Notes: generated by a model not told the origin, from the sequence alone. Positions 24,376 through 34,811 are shown, counted from the stretch's first letter. The stretch: DNA of 64,000 bases from Sphingobacteriales bacterium TSM_CSM (GCA_002212725.1 MTCR01000102.1:1-64000); one strand, 5' to 3'. Numbers and translations: made by a program.

Positions 24376-26328
24376 ATGATGCAACACGGACAAAGCAGAG
24401 CAGTTATTGAAAATGTATATCCCGAACTGAACGGCGGAAAACACAGCATAAAACGCGTAGTGGGGCAATCTGTAACCGTTGAGGCCGATATTATTGCCGA
24501 CGGACATGATGTGGTGGCCGCTATGCTCAAATACCGGAGCAAAACCGCCAAAAAATGGCAGCACGAACCCATGAAACCGGCCAACAACGGCAAATGGCAG
24601 GCAACTTTTGTAGTGCAGCAGCAGGGTTTTTATGAGTACACCATTGAAGCCTGGATTGACCACGCCCTTACCTGGCAACACGGAACAGTGCGAAAAATTG
24701 ACGACGGCCAAAAAGTAACCTCCGAACTGCTGGAAGGAGTGCTGTATCTCGATAAAATAGTGCCCTTTTGTACCGAAGAAGAAGAAGGATACGCAAACTA
24801 CGTAAAACAACTTTTTACCGATGAAACCCGCTACCACGAGGCTATTTTGCACGTGAAATCCGAAAACCTGCACAACCTGTTTCTCAAATATCCAACCAAA
24901 GATTTTGCCACCACCTACCCGCCCCTGCACGTATATGTAGACAGGCTGAAAGCCCTCTACAGCACCTGGTATGAGTTCTTTCCGCGCTCGGCCGCACAAG
25001 AACCGGGCAAACACGGCACCTTTGAAGATTGCATAAAACTGCTGCCCCGTGTAGCCGAAATGGGCTTTGATGTATTATATTTTCCACCAATACACCCCAT
25101 TGGCGAGGTAAACCGCAAAGGTAAAAACAACGCCACCACCGCCCAACCCGATGATGTGGGGTCGCCCTGGGGCATTGGCTCTGCACTGGGCGGACATAAA
25201 TCCATACATCCCCAACTGGGCACATTAGAAGATTTTCTGAAACTTGTGGAAGCCGCCAAACAACAGGGTATTGAAATTGCCATGGACTTAGCCCTGCAAT
25301 GCGCCCCCGACCACCCCTACGTAAAAGAACATCCGCAGTGGTTTAAATGGCGACCCGACGGAACCGTGCAATATGCCGAAAACCCGCCCAAAAAATACCA
25401 GGATATTTTACCCATTTTCTTTGAAACCCCCGACTGGCAAAACCTCTGGAACGAACTGCTTAGCATTGTTTTGTACTGGGCAGAAAAAGGCATTGCCATT
25501 TTCAGGGTGGATAACCCGCATACAAAACCTTTCCGGTTTTGGGAGTGGCTCATTGCAGAGGTAAAAAAACAATACCCCGATGTGCTGTTCCTGGCCGAAG
25601 CATTTACAGGCCCCGCAATTATGAACCAATTGGGCAAACTGGGCTTTACCCAATCTTACACCTACTACACCTGGCGAATTCATAAACATGAAATTATGGA
25701 GTACATGAACGAACTTAGCCAAACAGTTTCGCGCGAGTATTTCAGACCCAATTTCTGGCCCAACACCCCCGATATTAACCCCTATATGATGCAAACCGGC
25801 AACGAAGCCGTGTTTTTTATCCGCCTCTTTATGGCCGCAACCCTTAGCTCCAGCTATGGACTCTATGGCCCCGTTTTTGAATTTATTGACTACGAAGCCG
25901 TGCCCGGTAAAGAAGAATACCACGACTCAGAAAAATACGAACTGAAACACTGGGACTGGAACCGCAAAACCCGCCTCACTTACCTCATTACTATCTTAAA
26001 CAAAATACGCCGGCACAACCCCGCCCTTCAAGATTTTACCAACATACAGTTCTGCCCCGTAGAAAACAACCACCTGCTGGCCTATTACAAAACCACTCCC
26101 GATAAGCAAAACCAACTGTTAATGGTGGTAAACCTCGACCCCTTCCACCGCCAATGGGGTATGGTGCGCCTGCCTTTTGAAGCAATGGGCGCTCACCCGG
26201 GCGAAAAAATTACCATGTCAGACCTTATAAGCGGAAACAGCTACGTGTGGAGCAGCGAGTATAACTACGTTGAACTTAGCCCCGAACTGCCTTTCCACCT
26301 GTTCAGAATACAGCGCAACCTGTGGTAG
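24376..26328 (+). CDS. glgE: Alpha-1,4-glucan:maltose-1-phosphate maltosyltransferase
   Basis: A 650-residue GH13 subfamily 3 enzyme that transfers maltosyl units from maltose 1-phosphate to linear alpha-1,4-glucan. An N-terminal beta-sandwich (about 1-105) is followed by a helical insert domain and a (beta/alpha)8 barrel (about 190-540). Active-site residues are visible: nucleophile Asp379 in IFRVDNPHTKP and acid/base Glu408 in LFLAEAFTGP, separated by 29 residues as in the Streptomyces enzyme. The GlgE-typical YFPPIHPIGEVNRKGKNN and NTPDINPYMMQ segments are present. Usual partners (TreS/Pep2, glgB) are not in the window. The next gene is pssA, 103 nt downstream, without evident functional link. 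Confidence 0.93.
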   Translation: MMQHGQSRAVIENVYPELNGGKHSIKRVVGQSVTVEADIIADGHDVVAAMLKYRSKTAKKWQHEPMKPANNGKWQATFVVQQQGFYEYTIEAWIDHALTWQHGTVRKIDDGQKVTSELLEGVLYLDKIVPFCTEEEEGYANYVKQLFTDETRYHEAILHVKSENLHNLFLKYPTKDFATTYPPLHVYVDRLKALYSTWYEFFPRSAAQEPGKHGTFEDCIKLLPRVAEMGFDVLYFPPIHPIGEVNRKGKNNATTAQPDDVGSPWGIGSALGGHKSIHPQLGTLEDFLKLVEAAKQQGIEIAMDLALQCAPDHPYVKEHPQWFKWRPDGTVQYAENPPKKYQDILPIFFETPDWQNLWNELLSIVLYWAEKGIAIFRVDNPHTKPFRFWEWLIAEVKKQYPDVLFLAEAFTGPAIMNQLGKLGFTQSYTYYTWRIHKHEIMEYMNELSQTVSREYFRPNFWPNTPDINPYMMQTGNEAVFFIRLFMAATLSSSYGLYGPVFEFIDYEAVPGKEEYHDSEKYELKHWDWNRKTRLTYLITILNKIRRHNPALQDFTNIQFCPVENNHLLAYYKTTPDKQNQLLMVVNLDPFHRQWGMVRLPFEAMGAHPGEKITMSDLISGNSYVWSSEYNYVELSPELPFHLFRIQRNLW

Positions 26329-26431
26329 CAAATAAGCGCCTGAAAATATGCAACACAAACAGGTAAAAACACCTTGTACTCCGGGCTGTTTGTTGTTTTG
26401 TTTATAGTTTCCATTTCTAAAATCCCCGTCA

Positions 26432-27163
26432 ATGAATATTAAACAACACATTCCCAACATTGTTACCTTGGTTAACCTGGCTTTGGGTTGCACAAGCATT
26501 GTTCTGGCGTTTGAAGGACATTTGTTTTGGGTGCCGTACTTTATTATTGCCGCCGCTTTTGCCGATTTTTCAGACGGACTGCTGGCCAGGGTGCTCAGAG
26601 TTTCCTCTCCGTTGGGTTTACAACTCGACTCTTTGGCCGATATGGTTACCTTTGGCGTTGTGCCCGGTGTTATCATATTTCACCTGCTCAAACAGTCGTT
26701 GGGGGTAAATGCCCTGTGGTGGCAGTTTTTACCGGCGCTTATGCTTACCTTGTTTTCGGCTTTGCGGCTGGCAAAGTTTAACATAGACAAAAGGCAAACC
26801 GAAGGTTTTATAGGATTGCCTACACCCACCTGCACCATGTTTTTTGTTGCGCTGGTGCTTATAGTAAAAAACAATCAGGCAGGACTGGCAGGGTTTATTC
26901 TTAATCCCATGTTTTTAAGCATTACTGCCGTTGTTTTTTCTCTGCTGTTGGTGGCCGAGTTGCCTATGGTGGCGTTTAAGGTAAAAAACTTTGCCTGGAA
27001 AGGTAATGAACTGCGGTATATACTCATGGTGTCGGGTGTTTTGCTCCTTGTTTTTTTGGGCGGACTGGGCATTGCCCTGTCTATTTTGCTTTATATTGCC
27101 GTTGCTTTTGTACAGCGCCTTGCTTCGGGCAAAAACGCTGCTCCTCCTGCCGCTATCCTTTAA
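26432..27163 (+). CDS. pssA: CDP-diacylglycerol--serine O-phosphatidyltransferase
   Basis: A 243-residue integral membrane enzyme of phospholipid synthesis, which makes phosphatidylserine from CDP-diacylglycerol and serine, the precursor of phosphatidylethanolamine. The CDP-alcohol phosphotransferase motif DG-x2-AR-x8-G-x3-D-x3-D is complete, starting at Asp48 (DGLLARVLRVSSPLGLQLD). Six or more hydrophobic helices follow, as expected for the Bacillus-type PssA; the N-terminal PNIVTLVNLALGCTSIVLAF is typical. It is first in a run with the M28 peptidase (28 nt gap) and a GT-C protein (21 nt gap). Confidence 0.93.
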   Translation: MNIKQHIPNIVTLVNLALGCTSIVLAFEGHLFWVPYFIIAAAFADFSDGLLARVLRVSSPLGLQLDSLADMVTFGVVPGVIIFHLLKQSLGVNALWWQFLPALMLTLFSALRLAKFNIDKRQTEGFIGLPTPTCTMFFVALVLIVKNNQAGLAGFILNPMFLSITAVVFSLLLVAELPMVAFKVKNFAWKGNELRYILMVSGVLLLVFLGGLGIALSILLYIAVAFVQRLASGKNAAPPAAIL

Positions 27164-27191
27164 AATCCGTTGCTGCTGTTTTTAAACCATT

Positions 27192-28472
27192 ATGTATTCA
27201 CCCCCTATGTGCAACCGCCTTATATACCTGTTATTGCTGTTTGTGCCGGCCATACTGCCCGCACAAGATTTACCCTACGCTAAACAGGTAATAGACACGC
27301 TCTGCTCGCCCTACATGGCCGGCAGAGGTTATGCCAACCAAGGCGACCGCAAAGCCGCCAACTATATTGCCTCCCAGTTTACCCAATGGGGGGCAAAGCC
27401 TTTCGGAAATGATTTTTTTCAGCATTTCAACATAGATGCCAATGTTTTTCCGGGCAATATGGAAATGCGTGTAAACCAGAAAGCCCTTATACCCGGCGTT
27501 GATTTTGTTATTCACCCGGCTTCTACCGGTATTGAGGGAACCTACAAAGTGCTGCGCATAAAAGAAAAATGGCTCGTAAACGATAAAAAATTTGATGAAC
27601 TGCTGTCAAAAACCTATGAAGGCAAGGCGCTTTGGCTCGATTATTTGCCGAAAAACGCCAAATCCCTGCAAGGTAAATTAGGGATGTTGCAAAGCGCTGC
27701 AAAAGCCGCCGCCTACATTAGCCCCGAAGATAAAAAACTAACCTGGCATATCAGCGGACAGCCCAAATACCAAACCGAAATTACCGTATTGCGCAAACAA
27801 CTGCCCCGAAAATTTAAAACTGCCTCCTTTAACATAGACAACGCCTACCTGAGCAACTACCAAACCCAAAACGTGGTTGCCTGTATAAAAGGCACACAAC
27901 AACCCGACAGCTTTTTTGTGTTTACCGCCCATTACGACCATATTGGGCAAATGGGCAACAAACAATATGTGCCCGGCGCAAACGACAACGCCGCCGGCGT
28001 GGCCATGCTGCTTAATCTCATGCAGCATTACGCCCAAAACCCGCCGCCGTTTTCGGTGGCTTTTATTGCATTTGGCGCCGAAGAACTGGGGCTGCTCGGT
28101 TCAAAATATTTTACCGAAAACCCGCTGTTTCCACTTCAAAACATTAAATTCTTATTTAACCTCGATTTGGTGGGAACCGGCGATGAAGGCCTGATGGCGG
28201 TAAATGCCACCGAATTTCCCGATGCCTTTAACCTGTTGCAGCAACTTAATACCCAATACAATTACCTGCCTGCCATAAAAAGCCGCCCGCCCGCCGCCAA
28301 CAGCGACCAACACTGGTTTTACCAAAACGGCGTGCCTTGTTTTTTTCTTTATACCATGGGCGGCATACAAGCCTACCACGATGTGTTTGACCGCCCCGAA
28401 ACCCTGCCCCTTACCAAATTTACCAACCTTTGTACCCTGCTTACCCAGTTTGTGCAGCATTATAAAAAATAA
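27192..28472 (+). CDS. M28-family zinc aminopeptidase, exported
   Basis: A 426-residue protein with signal peptide (RLIYLLLLFVPAILPAQ). The start at 27192 or at a Met five codons later cannot be decided. The C-terminal two thirds is an M28 metallopeptidase: HYDHIGQ (first Zn His), GANDNAAGVAML (bridging Asp), EELGLLGS (catalytic Glu and Zn Glu), FNLDLVG (Asp) and AYHDVFDRPE (last His). The intervening region (about 85-190) is a PA-like insert. Likely a periplasmic or surface aminopeptidase. It is sandwiched between pssA and a membrane glycosyltransferase-like gene with short gaps, consistent with an operon. Confidence 0.88.
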   Translation: MYSPPMCNRLIYLLLLFVPAILPAQDLPYAKQVIDTLCSPYMAGRGYANQGDRKAANYIASQFTQWGAKPFGNDFFQHFNIDANVFPGNMEMRVNQKALIPGVDFVIHPASTGIEGTYKVLRIKEKWLVNDKKFDELLSKTYEGKALWLDYLPKNAKSLQGKLGMLQSAAKAAAYISPEDKKLTWHISGQPKYQTEITVLRKQLPRKFKTASFNIDNAYLSNYQTQNVVACIKGTQQPDSFFVFTAHYDHIGQMGNKQYVPGANDNAAGVAMLLNLMQHYAQNPPPFSVAFIAFGAEELGLLGSKYFTENPLFPLQNIKFLFNLDLVGTGDEGLMAVNATEFPDAFNLLQQLNTQYNYLPAIKSRPPAANSDQHWFYQNGVPCFFLYTMGGIQAYHDVFDRPETLPLTKFTNLCTLLTQFVQHYKK

Positions 28473-28493
28473 TCCCGCTTTGCCTGCCACCTC

Positions 28494-30380
28494 ATGAAAC
28501 CCCATAAACTGCCCCTGCTTTTTACCGGCTTGTACCTCATTGCCATGTGTGCGCTGGCATTCTTTGCCAACGGCACCGGCGACGAAGGTGACAGTGTATC
28601 GCACTACCTCTTTGCAAGATACGCTTTTCAGCACACTGCCAACTTTTTAGACCACTGGGCAAAACCCATTTTTGTGTTGCTGGCAGCACCGTTTGCACAA
28701 TTGGGTTTTGTGGGGGTAAAACTCATGAATATTGGGTTTGGCACCCTTGCGGCTTGGTTTACATACAGGGTTGCCCGGCATCTTGCCATACCCAATTCAT
28801 GGGCCGCCATGTTGTTTGTTATGCTGGCGCCCATGCACATTTACCTCACCCTGTCGGGCCTTACCGAACCGCTGTTTGCCCTGTGGCTTATTGCCGCAGT
28901 TTTTCTGGCAGTGCGGGGGCAGGTAACAGAATCGGTTATCTGGGTTTCGTTTTTGCCCTTTGTACGCTCCGAGGGGTTGGTTATTTTGTGCGTGTATGTG
29001 CTGTATCTGCTTGCCGTTAAAAAATGGCGCCTGCTGCCTTTGCTCTTTACCGGCCATGCAGTGTACAGTGTTGCGGGGTATTTTTATTACGGCAGTTTGT
29101 GGTGGGTATTTACCAAAATACCTTATGCCTCCAACAGTTCGGTATATGGGTCGGGTAAATTGCTGCAATTTGTAAAGGGGCTACAGGAAGTTATAGGTGC
29201 TCCAATGTATGTGTTGCTGGGCATAGGGTTGCTGTATGGCGCCTTTATGTTGTTTAAAAACCTCCGTTCCCTGTCTTACCGGCACATGGCTGCCACCGAG
29301 CTATGGCTGGTATATGGCTGCTTTACCGCCTATGTTATTGCACATACCTTGTTCTGGTATTTCGGGTTGTTCAAATCTTTCGGGTTGTTGCGCGTATTGG
29401 TGGGTATTGTTCCGCTTTCGGCAATTATATGCTTACGCGGGCTTAACACCATTGCCGCTGTTTTAAGGCAAAACAGTAAAGTGCAACAGGCATTAACTGC
29501 CGGAATTGCGGCCCTTGTTTTTGCCTTTACCCTTTTTGGCGAAGAGTGGAAAAACCACTTGTTTTTGCGCGCCGACCAACAGGCACAAACCGAAATGGCC
29601 AACTACCTTGGAAACCGTTTTACCGGTTACAAATATTATTTTGATGCTCCTTATATTGCCATGCTAATGAATGTTGATATGTTTGATAAGAGCAAAAAAG
29701 AAAGCACTTCAGAACTATTTACCGGTAAAGCCATTCCCGATAAAAGCCTGATAATATGGGACGACTGGTACTCTGTGGTAGATATAAGAACCAACCTGGA
29801 AATGCTTACCGGCGATAACCGCTTTGAACTGCTGCGCTCGTTTGAAGCGCCCGACCCGTGGGGCAACCGCCGCGCCACCTATGTGTTTAAGAAAAAGCAA
29901 TTTCATGCTAACGACAGCAGCGCCACAACCACCCTGTTCAGCACCGGCTTTGAAAACGTGCCCCCTGCCCAAGCCGGCCGCTTAGACAGCCTGCACGCTT
30001 TTGAGGGTAAATTTTGTGCCGTTGCTTCATCGGGCGCACCTTACTCCCCCGGTTTTGACCTGCCTGTGGCAGAGCTTTCCCGGTTTACAGGCAAGGTTTT
30101 GCGGGCAGATGCGCAGGTTTTTATAGCCCAAAAAGAACCCAACCAATACAAACAACCGTTGTTGGTTATTTCTTTTGAAAACGAAAAAAGCTACAGTTTT
30201 AACCCGCTGCACCTGCAAGATGTAGCGCCCGAAGGTAAATGGCAACAGGTATCTTTTGAAACTGCCATACCGCCGGCGCAAACCGCCAAAGACCATGTAA
30301 AAGTGTATGTTTATAACCCCTCAGACGGGCCGGTTTATATAGACAACCTCACCGTAACCGTGGCAGAACCTGTAAAGTAA
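28494..30380 (+). CDS. GT-C-fold membrane glycosyltransferase-like protein
   Basis: A 628-residue polytopic protein with about ten membrane helices in the first 370 residues and a periplasmic C-terminal part. The first loop holds an acidic TGDEGDSVSHYLFARYAF motif in the position of the GT-C catalytic Asp, and the helix pattern resembles the GT39/PMT superfamily, which uses polyprenyl-linked sugars. The C-terminal 150 residues form a beta-sandwich (FSTGFENV..., LHAFEGKFCAVASSG, VYIDNLTVTV) like a carbohydrate-binding module. Acceptor and sugar are unknown. It ends the pssA run. Confidence 0.75.
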   Translation: MKPHKLPLLFTGLYLIAMCALAFFANGTGDEGDSVSHYLFARYAFQHTANFLDHWAKPIFVLLAAPFAQLGFVGVKLMNIGFGTLAAWFTYRVARHLAIPNSWAAMLFVMLAPMHIYLTLSGLTEPLFALWLIAAVFLAVRGQVTESVIWVSFLPFVRSEGLVILCVYVLYLLAVKKWRLLPLLFTGHAVYSVAGYFYYGSLWWVFTKIPYASNSSVYGSGKLLQFVKGLQEVIGAPMYVLLGIGLLYGAFMLFKNLRSLSYRHMAATELWLVYGCFTAYVIAHTLFWYFGLFKSFGLLRVLVGIVPLSAIICLRGLNTIAAVLRQNSKVQQALTAGIAALVFAFTLFGEEWKNHLFLRADQQAQTEMANYLGNRFTGYKYYFDAPYIAMLMNVDMFDKSKKESTSELFTGKAIPDKSLIIWDDWYSVVDIRTNLEMLTGDNRFELLRSFEAPDPWGNRRATYVFKKKQFHANDSSATTTLFSTGFENVPPAQAGRLDSLHAFEGKFCAVASSGAPYSPGFDLPVAELSRFTGKVLRADAQVFIAQKEPNQYKQPLLVISFENEKSYSFNPLHLQDVAPEGKWQQVSFETAIPPAQTAKDHVKVYVYNPSDGPVYIDNLTVTVAEPVK

Positions 30381-30460
30381 ATTTGGTGTATGGCTGTTTT
30401 GTAAACTTGTTGCCCTTTTTAGCTGAACAGTATGTTGCCAACATCGGGGGTTTTGCAAAC

Positions 30461-31825
30461 CTATTTCGGTTCATGCTTTTTTTCCTGTTTCCGATGTTCT
30501 TTTTCCTGTTCTTTCTCCTGTTTGCGCTGCTCTTTCAGTTTTGTCAGGTCGTTTATGTATTGTTGGTAAAGTTGCCGCACCTGTTCCTCCTGTTGCAGGC
30601 TGCTTTGACGAAACTGTTGTATGTCTTTAAGAAAAACACCCGAATCAAATACAATATCCTGCCGGGTAACGGATGTTTGCATATTGGCGGGCATATTCTT
30701 ACCCGCCCACTTAAAAGCCCCCTTACTGCTGCTGTTGAGCACAAAACCCGATGAAAACTGCAACATAACCACTGTGCCGTCTATGGCAGCCCAACCGTTT
30801 CTTTTTAAAGAAAATTTAGATTTGGGAGGGTATGCCGACCTTTTCCGCATATCGGAACTCCACTGCTTAAACAGCAAATCGAGCGCAAACAGGTAATTTC
30901 CCAATTTAGAATCGTACTTTTGGGGTTGTATAACCGAGTGCCACGCTACATACCAATGCGGGCGGTCTAAGGTTATATTTATAGATTTAAATGCCAGCAT
31001 TGCCACAGGGTACAGGTCGTTGCCAATGCCGCTTATCTTGTATTCATCATAAAAATCATGCTGCACTTCATCATGTTTACCCCAGTTATAAACGTAGTGG
31101 TAACCCTGCTGTGCGGAAAACATATATTCCTCCGTTGCCGAAAAAATTAAAAATTGCAGGTTGATATTATAATCAAACCGGCTGCTCAAATAATTACACT
31201 CTACAGATTGGCAGTGCACCAAAAAAGCGGCTTCTACGGTAAACCGTATTTGTTGCGTAGCGGGTAAATAATAACCGTCGCTTACCGAAATACGGAACAT
31301 TTGCAGTTTATCTGCCCTGCGCTCCGATACAATATCAAAGCCGTTAATAATAACGGTATGCTGATAATTGTCGGTAAAATTTTTCGGCGCATCGGCCAGT
31401 ACTTCAAAAGTGGCGGCGTGCATATCGCCCAATTTACCCGAAAACCTGATGGTTTTTTGTGCCGGCTGTATAGTTACGCCGTTAGCAGCCACATAAGAAT
31501 AAAAGCCGTTGTACATACCGGCATCGGGGCCAATGCCGGTGGCGGAGGTATGGTAAAATGTGGCGGTAAACGGAAACCCCGAAAACTCCGGCGGGTTTTC
31601 AATATAACTGCCCAGCCGGTTGAGGCGGTGGTTGTAGCTCCATTGATGGGTAAAGCCGCGCCATACTACGGCACCACTTCCATACAGGAGGGTATCGGGA
31701 TGCGCCTGCTTGGTGCTGTCTTGCGCCCAAAGCAAGGGTGTATTGATGCAATAAATCAGCAAGGATGCCAGCCATCCCAAAAACCGGCAGTGGTTGGCCA
31801 ACCAAAACGGGCGGTTGCGTAACAT
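30461..31825 (-). CDS. Hypothetical exported protein with charged C-terminus
   Basis: A 454-residue protein with signal peptide (LGWLASLLIYCINTPLLWAQ). I do not recognise the family. The body is beta-rich with many Tyr and Phe residues, and residues about 400-454 form a Gln/Lys/Glu-rich coiled coil (QQEEQVRQLYQQYINDLTKL, ending in KQEKEQEKEHRKQEKK). Several Cys are present. It is convergent with the GT-C gene and has no obvious operon partner. A secreted envelope role is the most that can be inferred. Confidence 0.65.
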   Translation of the reverse strand: MLRNRPFWLANHCRFLGWLASLLIYCINTPLLWAQDSTKQAHPDTLLYGSGAVVWRGFTHQWSYNHRLNRLGSYIENPPEFSGFPFTATFYHTSATGIGPDAGMYNGFYSYVAANGVTIQPAQKTIRFSGKLGDMHAATFEVLADAPKNFTDNYQHTVIINGFDIVSERRADKLQMFRISVSDGYYLPATQQIRFTVEAAFLVHCQSVECNYLSSRFDYNINLQFLIFSATEEYMFSAQQGYHYVYNWGKHDEVQHDFYDEYKISGIGNDLYPVAMLAFKSINITLDRPHWYVAWHSVIQPQKYDSKLGNYLFALDLLFKQWSSDMRKRSAYPPKSKFSLKRNGWAAIDGTVVMLQFSSGFVLNSSSKGAFKWAGKNMPANMQTSVTRQDIVFDSGVFLKDIQQFRQSSLQQEEQVRQLYQQYINDLTKLKEQRKQEKEQEKEHRKQEKKHEPK

Positions 31826-31977
31826 GGCGGTTGCACAGCATTATTGTGGTAAACAAGATTTACATATAACGAACACGGAATAAAATAATTGTTTAACCCG
31901 TATTTTTTTGTAAAAACATGTTTGCTAAAACAAAATAACCAGGCACAACCTGTTAAAGCACACCCTGCAATAAACGC

Positions 31978-32889
31978 TTATTTAACCACTGCCACCACGC
32001 CCTTTTTTACCGTTATGCCGGCGGCTTTTATATGGTAGGCATACATGCCGGCGGGCAGGTTGGCAATGGGTACGGCAGTAGTTGTTTGGGTTAAGGCCTG
32101 TTGCAACACGGATTGTTGTTGCAGATTATACAACTCAATAAACCCTTGGCTTAGCAGGTTGGGCAATTCTACCTGCAAATGCTGTTGTGTTTGGTACACC
32201 CTGATTTTATCTGCAATACTGCCAAAAAGCGGAACTATGCCGGTATAGGTGGCAAACAACACCTGGTCAACATAAAGCACACTGCCGCTTTGCCCTTGTC
32301 CGGTTGCGCCGCCGCCACTGGAAGTAATAACCACATACATACTGTCGGGTATATCTTGGGTGTAGTAGGTAAAAAGCAGTTCAAATTTGGTGTATTCCGA
32401 AACGGTTGTTAGAACAGACATTGCCGCCTGCGCAACGGTATCGCGCTTGCCGGTTTGCGTATTGTAATGCCAAAGTTGGGCAAACAGCACGGCAGAGTCG
32501 CCATTTTCGGGAAAGTATTTGTAATAACCCTCAAATGCTTCGGGGCGGGTATTGGCATTGTACGGAAGCCCGGGTTGTACGCCGTTTAACCCCAGTGCCA
32601 CATCAAAATTGCCGGTATAAAGCAAGCCGGGTATGAGGTTGCCAAAAAAAGTTTTGGTTTCGAGGCGGGCGGCATAATCTTCAAAAGGAGCATCGGTGGT
32701 TTGGGTTACGGTTTGGGGCGCCCCAATAAGCGCCAGAACATTTAAGGTACTCCAGCCGGGCGGCTCGGTATAAAGTCCGCCGGCTTCCTCCTGCCACGTT
32801 TCAAAATAGCCGTTTTCGGGAATTTGGGCGTTGGCAGAGCAGGTAAAAAAGAACACAAAAAACAAAATAGCAGGTAATTGTTTCATCAT
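31978..32889 (-). CDS. T9SS cargo protein with PCMD-like domain
   Basis: A 303-residue protein with signal peptide (MMKQLPAILFFVFFFTCSAN, cleavage at NAQ). The core (about 25-215) resembles a putative carbohydrate-metabolism (PCMD) domain: ENGYFETWQ, a PPGWSTLN turn, LETKTFFGNLIPGLLYTG, and strand SVLYVDQVLFATY. The C-terminal 75 residues form a type A T9SS sorting domain (IRVYQTQQHLQVELPN, FIELYNLQQQSVL, LPAGMYAYHI, KKGVVAVVK), lacking the usual NPNP. Surface carbohydrate binding is inferred from the family. It lies 97 nt upstream of glpK on the same strand in reading order. Confidence 0.78.
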   Translation of the reverse strand: MMKQLPAILFFVFFFTCSANAQIPENGYFETWQEEAGGLYTEPPGWSTLNVLALIGAPQTVTQTTDAPFEDYAARLETKTFFGNLIPGLLYTGNFDVALGLNGVQPGLPYNANTRPEAFEGYYKYFPENGDSAVLFAQLWHYNTQTGKRDTVAQAAMSVLTTVSEYTKFELLFTYYTQDIPDSMYVVITSSGGGATGQGQSGSVLYVDQVLFATYTGIVPLFGSIADKIRVYQTQQHLQVELPNLLSQGFIELYNLQQQSVLQQALTQTTTAVPIANLPAGMYAYHIKAAGITVKKGVVAVVK

Positions 32890-32986
32890 CGTTTACAAGT
32901 TAACAGATTATGGTATGGGTAGTTTACCTCCCTTCGGGCAACTTACCGTTGTTGCGTTTGCAGCGCTTTTGTGCTTCGGTTTGTGG

Positions 32987-34483
32987 TTACTCATTTTCCC
33001 AATTCATGCAGCGTTTTACCGCTTTTTTCCAGCCGTAATACAGCTTTTGGCGTGTTTCAAATGGCATTTGCGGACTAAACAGGGCATTGCGTTGCCAGTG
33101 TTGGGCAATTTGCTCCTGTGTGTATAGCCCAACATGCAACCCTGCTAAGTAGGCTGCACCAAGGGCGGTGGTTTCTATTATTGCCGGCCGCTCAACGGAT
33201 ACACCCAAAATATCTGCCTGAAACTGCATGAGCAGGTTGTTGGCCGATGCACCGCCATCTACCCGAAGGGCGTTGAGCGGCAGGCCCGAATCCATTTCCA
33301 TGGCCTGCAACACATCGGCAGTTTGGTAGGCCAGAGATTCAAGGGTGGCTCTTACCAAATGCGCCTTTTTTATACCCCGCGTTAGCCCGAAAATGGCGCC
33401 GCGGGCATACATATCCCAATACGGGGCGCCTAAACCGGCAAAGGCCGGCACCACATACACGCCGCCGTTATCGGGTACTTTCATGGCCAAAAACTCCGAG
33501 TCGCCGGCTTCGTCAATAATTTTCAGCCCGTCTCGCAGCCATTGTACGGCAGCGCCGGCAATGAACACACTGCCTTCCAGGGCGTAGGTTACCTGCCCGT
33601 TTAAGCCCCATGCAATGGTAGTAAGCAGCCCCGATTGCGACTCGATGCGCTTGCTGCCGGTGTTCATAAGCATAAAACAGCCCGTTCCGTAGGTGTTTTT
33701 GGCCATGCCGGTTTCAAAACAAGCCTGCCCAAAGAGGGCAGCCTGTTGGTCGCCGGCTACGCCGCAAACAGGTATGGATACGCCGTTGAAAAATTCGGGT
33801 AAGGTGTTGCCAAAATTACCGCTTGAATTACACACATCGGGCAGCATTGCAGCAGGTATGTTCAGTTCGGCAAGCAGTTGTTCGTCCCATTTCAGGGCAT
33901 CAATATTATACAGCATGGTGCGCGAGGCATTGCTGTAATCGGTGGCATGTACGGTTCCGCCGGTAAGTTTGTAAATGAGCCAGGTATCTATGGTGCCGAA
34001 AAGCAGGTGCCCGTCTTCGGCTTTTTGGCGGGCATTGGGTATGTTGTCTAAAATCCAGTTAATTTTGGTGCCCGAAAAATAGGCGTCAATTACCAGCCCG
34101 GTGTGTTTTTTTACATACGGCTCCAGCCCTTTTGCCTTCAGGTTGTCGCAAATGGGTGCGGTGCGGCGGTCTTGCCAAACAATGGCATTGCAAACCGGTT
34201 GTCCGGTTCGGCGGTCCCATACTACGGTGGTTTCGCGTTGGTTGGTAATGCCTATGGCCGCCACCTGTTTGGGGCTGATTCCGCTGTTTTTAACCACCTC
34301 TTGTGCCACCTGCAACTGGGTATTCCAGATTTCGAGGGGGTTGTGCTCTACCCAACCGGCATGAGGGTAAATTTGGGTAAATTCTTTTTGCGCCACCGCT
34401 ACCGGTTGCCCGCCGGTATTAAACAAAATAGCCCTTGAACTGGTGGTGCCCTGGTCTAAGGCAAGAATATAGGTTTGCGACAT
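32987..34483 (-). CDS. glpK: Glycerol kinase
   Basis: A 498-residue FGGY-family kinase that phosphorylates glycerol to glycerol 3-phosphate. Diagnostic segments are [12 protein letters not shown] at the N-terminus, [51 protein letters not shown], and the C-terminal domain [20 protein letters not shown] with GAAYLAGL. Length is standard (about 500). No glpF or glpD is nearby. Upstream, a 12-bp palindrome GGTAAATTTACC (34502-34513) lies 19 nt before the start and could be an operator. Confidence 0.96.
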   Translation of the reverse strand: MSQTYILALDQGTTSSRAILFNTGGQPVAVAQKEFTQIYPHAGWVEHNPLEIWNTQLQVAQEVVKNSGISPKQVAAIGITNQRETTVVWDRRTGQPVCNAIVWQDRRTAPICDNLKAKGLEPYVKKHTGLVIDAYFSGTKINWILDNIPNARQKAEDGHLLFGTIDTWLIYKLTGGTVHATDYSNASRTMLYNIDALKWDEQLLAELNIPAAMLPDVCNSSGNFGNTLPEFFNGVSIPVCGVAGDQQAALFGQACFETGMAKNTYGTGCFMLMNTGSKRIESQSGLLTTIAWGLNGQVTYALEGSVFIAGAAVQWLRDGLKIIDEAGDSEFLAMKVPDNGGVYVVPAFAGLGAPYWDMYARGAIFGLTRGIKKAHLVRATLESLAYQTADVLQAMEMDSGLPLNALRVDGGASANNLLMQFQADILGVSVERPAIIETTALGAAYLAGLHVGLYTQEQIAQHWQRNALFSPQMPFETRQKLYYGWKKAVKRCMNWENE

Positions 34484-34587
34484 TGTTTTTTGTGTTTAAG
34501 GGGTAAATTTACCAAAAAAACCGAAGTTGTAAAAAGTCAGCCGAAAAAATAAAACCTAAATATGTGCAGGAAAAACATACCCGTTGC

Positions 34588-34595
34588 TATATTTG
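34588..34595 (+). promoter_or_regulatory. -7 promoter box of the small membrane protein gene
   Basis: TATATTTG matches TAnnTTTG exactly and sits 24 nt before the ATG at 34620, supporting that start over one 36 nt upstream. Confidence 0.5.
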
Positions 34596-34619
34596 TTTAT
34601 AAATCAAAATGGCATCAAT

Positions 34620-34811
34620 ATGGATAAGCCTGGATATTGGATTTATTTATTTATTTGCCTGCTGCCTGGCTTGATAGTTGTTTGCTTTGTCGCAGCAGAT
34701 GGCAATCAGGAACTAATGGCTAAAGGTGAGATGCTTGGTACTTTAGGCATAATAGTTTTTTGGATTGGAGTTGTTATTAATGAAAAATATTTCAAAAATA
34801 GGAATGATTAA
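34620..34811 (+). CDS. Small two-helix membrane protein
   Basis: A 63-residue protein with two hydrophobic helices (WIYLFICLLPGLIVVCFVAA and MLGTLGIIVFWIGVVI) joined by a short charged loop, ending KYFKNRND. No family recognised. A promoter box lies at a suitable distance. It is AT-rich and isolated between glpK (divergent) and a pseudogene remnant. Confidence 0.5.
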   Translation: MDKPGYWIYLFICLLPGLIVVCFVAADGNQELMAKGEMLGTLGIIVFWIGVVINEKYFKNRND

